DNA of 8,657 bases from Parvibaculum sp. Its GTDB lineage: Bacteria > Pseudomonadota > Alphaproteobacteria > Parvibaculales > Parvibaculaceae. Position 1 is the stretch's first letter. Each line of letters begins with the position of its first letter. Location: positions 1 to 8,657 of the forward strand of contig JACIYQ010000149.1 in assembly GCA_014359855.1 (NCBI GenBank). The letters run 5' to 3'. The position numbers and the translations under genes are program-made. This document shows positions 7,221 to 8,657 of this stretch, piece after piece. The notes under the pieces were generated by a model that did no database searches, had not been told where the DNA came from, and saw only the letters and a program-made list of their open reading frames with translations.

Positions 7221-8308
7221 GACGAGAGCCCTCCCGCAAGCGTCGGCACATCGAGCGCGGCGAAACCGTAATGCTTCAGCCAGCGCAGATCGCTTTCGAA
7301 GAAGGCGCGCAGATCCGGGATGCCGTATTTCAGCATGGCGATCCGGTCGATGCCCATGCCGAAAGCGAAGCCCTGATACTTCTCCGGGTCGATGCCGGAC
7401 GAGCGCAGCACATTCGGATGAACCATGCCGCAGCCGAGAATTTCCAGCCAGTCGTTGCCCTCGCCAATGCGGATTTCATTGCCGAGGCGCGCGCAGCGCA
7501 CATCGACTTCCATCGAGGGTTCGGTGAAGGGGAAGAAGCTTGGGCGCATGCGAAGCTCGACGCCGTCCACCTCGAAGAAGGCGCGCAGGAATTCCTCCAG
7601 CGTCCATTTGAGATGGCCGAGATGCGTCGTCTCGTCGACGACGAGGCCCTCGATCTGGTGGAATTGCGGCGTATGCGTCTGGTCGCTGTCGCAGCGATAG
7701 GTGCGGCCGGGGCAGATGAAGCGGAAGGGGGGCTTGCCCGCCTCCATGGTGCGCACCTGCACCGGGCTCGTATGCGTGCGCAGCAGCTTGCGCGCGCCGC
7801 TCGCATCCGGCTCGAAATAGAAGGTGTCGTGCATTTCGCGCGCGGGATGGCCTTCGGGGAAGTTCAGCGCACCGAAATTATAGTGGTCGGTCTCGATGTC
7901 CGGGCCCTGCTCCACGGCAAAGCCCATATCGGCGAAAATCGCGACCACTTCGTCCCAGACCTGGGAAAGCGGATGGATACGGCCCGTCTCCAGCGCACTG
8001 GCACGGACGGGCAGCGTCACGTCGATCTTCTCGCCCGCCAGCCGCGCTGCGAGCGCCGCTTCGTGCAGCGCGTCCTTGCGCGCCGCGAGCGCGTCCGTCA
8101 GCCGGTCCTTGAGGCCGTTGAGACGCGGCCCCATCTCCTTGCGCTCCTCGGGCGACATGGCGCCCAGTCCCTTCATCAGGTCGGAGACCCGGCCCTTCTT
8201 TCCGAGCGCGGCCACGCGCACGGCTTCGAGCGTGTCGATATCCACCGCATCGGCAATGGCGGCGGCAAATTCCGCTTCGAGCTTTTCGAGATCGGCGCTA
8301 TCGGTCAT
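7217..8308 (-). CDS. pheS: Phenylalanyl-tRNA synthetase alpha subunit
   Basis: This 363-residue catalytic subunit activates phenylalanine with ATP and transfers it to tRNA-Phe. The first 95 or so residues are charged and helical, the usual N-terminal coiled coil. Class II motif 1 begins near GRIHPLSQVWDEV (109-121). Motif 2 covers FRFICPGRTYRCDSDQTHTP (195-214, with Arg202) and is followed by QFHQIEG. The phenylalanine-pocket segment FFPFTEPSMEV is at 258-268. Motif 3 is GFAFGMGIDRIAML (313-326, with Arg322). I place the start at ATG 8308. There GGTGA lies only 4 bases upstream, but it matches the 3' end of the full Shine-Dalgarno sequence, so the effective spacing is normal. An earlier in-frame ATG at 8371 would add 21 residues not typical of PheS and overlap a leader hairpin. 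It follows rplT after a 208-base spacer and overlaps pheT by 4 bases. Confidence 0.98.
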   Translation of the reverse strand: MTDSADLEKLEAEFAAAIADAVDIDTLEAVRVAALGKKGRVSDLMKGLGAMSPEERKEMGPRLNGLKDRLTDALAARKDALHEAALAARLAGEKIDVTLPVRASALETGRIHPLSQVWDEVVAIFADMGFAVEQGPDIETDHYNFGALNFPEGHPAREMHDTFYFEPDASGARKLLRTHTSPVQVRTMEAGKPPFRFICPGRTYRCDSDQTHTPQFHQIEGLVVDETTHLGHLKWTLEEFLRAFFEVDGVELRMRPSFFPFTEPSMEVDVRCARLGNEIRIGEGNDWLEILGCGMVHPNVLRSSGIDPEKYQGFAFGMGIDRIAMLKYGIPDLRAFFESDLRWLKHYGFAALDVPTLAGGLSS

Positions 8309-8357
8309 CTTTTCACCGGCTTCTGATCGTTTCGCGGATACGGGTTCTCTCAAATCG

Positions 8358-8388
8358 CCCGATGCCTGCATCTCGGCAGGCTCTCGGG
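8358..8388 (-). repeat. Two-part hairpin upstream of pheS
   Basis: The minus-strand RNA would pair CCCGA (8384-8388) with TCGGG (8358-8362) as an outer stem. GCCTGC (8376-8381) pairs with GCAGGC (8364-8369) as an inner stem around a 6-base loop, with small bulges between the two stems. It is followed by CGATTTGAGAG, which has only three T, so it is not a typical intrinsic terminator. It lies about 50 bases before the pheS start. Confidence 0.5.
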
Positions 8389-8451
8389 TGACATGAGCGA
8401 ACGGCGTGCGAACGATGCTATCGACCGGCGATCCGCCTCACCCCCGAGAGC

Positions 8452-8475
8452 GGCCCGCATGATCCCATGCGGGCC
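8452..8475 (-). repeat. Perfect 10-bp hairpin just downstream of rplT
   Basis: GGCCCGCATG and CATGCGGGCC form an uninterrupted 10-bp stem with a 4-base loop, beginning 41 bases past the rplT stop. No T run follows on the minus strand. It could be a weak or Rho-assisted terminator, or a 3'-end stabiliser or processing site that separates ribosomal-protein from synthetase expression. The structure is certain, the role is inferred. Confidence 0.6.
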
Positions 8476-8516
8476 CCGGACGGGTGACCGGCTCTGGCGT
8501 CGTGCGGAGGCAACCC

Positions 8517-8657
8517 TTACTGCAGGGCAGCCTGCGCCTGGGCGACCAGAGCCTTGAAGGCCTCGGGCTCATGGATGGCGAGATCGGAGAGAACCTTGCG
8601 GTCCACCTCGATGCCAGCCTTGGCGAGGCCGTCGATAAATCGCGAATAGGTCAGGCC
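8517..8657 (-). CDS. rplT: 50S ribosomal protein L20, C-terminal fragment
   Basis: The reverse complement of the right edge translates into the last 46 residues of L20, ending at a TAA (8517-8519). It includes GLTYSRFIDGLAKAGIEVDR, then KVLSDLAIHEPEAFKALV and a short alanine/glutamine-rich tail. These are the conserved C-terminal residues of L20, a large-subunit assembly protein that binds 23S rRNA. The gene is cut by the window edge, so the start and the basic N-terminal extension are not seen. Its position before pheS agrees with the common bacterial order infC-rpmI-rplT-pheS-pheT; infC and rpmI would be expected further right. Confidence 0.95.
   Translation of the reverse strand, partial: GLTYSRFIDGLAKAGIEVDRKVLSDLAIHEPEAFKALVAQAQAALQ

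Larger units (their letters stand above)
8309..8516 (-). other. rplT-pheS intergenic spacer, possible regulatory leader
   Basis: This 208-base spacer holds no supported gene. It contains two clear hairpins, annotated separately, and a GGTGA ribosome binding site at its 3' end. In E. coli, pheST is attenuated through a Phe-rich leader peptide. Here the small ATG-initiated frames on the minus strand contain at most one Phe codon and neither hairpin is followed by a proper T run, so that mechanism is not supported. I could not identify a convincing -10/-35 pair. Co-transcription with rplT, with RNA processing in the spacer, is as likely as a separate promoter. Confidence 0.4.

Noticed and set aside
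3909..7271. A 1120-codon open frame on the plus strand
   Set aside because: It lies antisense to the channel and pheT, both of which have clear family motifs. Its translation is rich in Arg, Glu, His and Asp without domains or hydrophobic core pattern, as expected of the reverse complement of GC-rich codons.
8309..8371. Longer pheS starting at the ATG at 8371
   Set aside because: The extra 21 residues do not resemble PheS N-termini, while ATG 8308 has a properly placed GGTGA.
8309..8466. Possible Phe leader peptide controlling pheST
   Set aside because: The three small ATG frames on the minus strand in the spacer contain zero or one Phe codon, and neither hairpin has a terminator-type T run.

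Overview
The window is high-GC, gene-dense bacterial chromosome. The protein sequences, the rplT-pheS-pheT order and a TadG-like pilus fragment point to an alphaproteobacterium. A Parvibaculum- or Rhizobiales-like organism is my impression from sequence style only; it was not tested by a search. I see no insertion sequence, phage gene, CRISPR array or attachment site.

Layout. Positions 3-311 (+) hold the C-terminal end of a TadE/TadG-type pilus assembly protein. A tRNA-Ser(GGA) follows on the minus strand (522-611), with its own -10/-35 promoter and a T-rich tail. A 98-residue two-helix membrane protein of unknown function lies at 805-1101 (+). It converges on lepA across a perfect GC-rich hairpin with A and T tracts, which should stop transcription from both sides. 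From there to the right edge everything is on the minus strand. In transcription order (right to left) it is rplT (3' end only), pheS, pheT, a six-helix voltage-gated-type potassium channel, a crotonase-superfamily enzyme and lepA.

How the genes fit together. rplT, pheS, pheT and lepA, with the tRNA, form a translation cluster: ribosomal protein L20, both subunits of phenylalanyl-tRNA synthetase, the ribosome-associated GTPase EF4 and a serine tRNA. pheS and pheT overlap by 4 bases and are probably translationally coupled. The channel starts 30 bases after pheT with a strong ribosome binding site and probably shares its transcript. The crotonase and lepA follow at gaps of 66 and 72 bases. lepA has a plausible promoter of its own.

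No convincing new biological system is visible. The points most worth a second look are the crotonase that lacks both classical hydratase glutamates, three similar GCCTGC/GCAGGC-type hairpins just 5' of minus-strand genes (tRNA-Ser, lepA, pheS), the two-hairpin rplT-pheS spacer without a Phe leader peptide, the small unknown membrane protein, and the potassium channel placed directly behind pheST.
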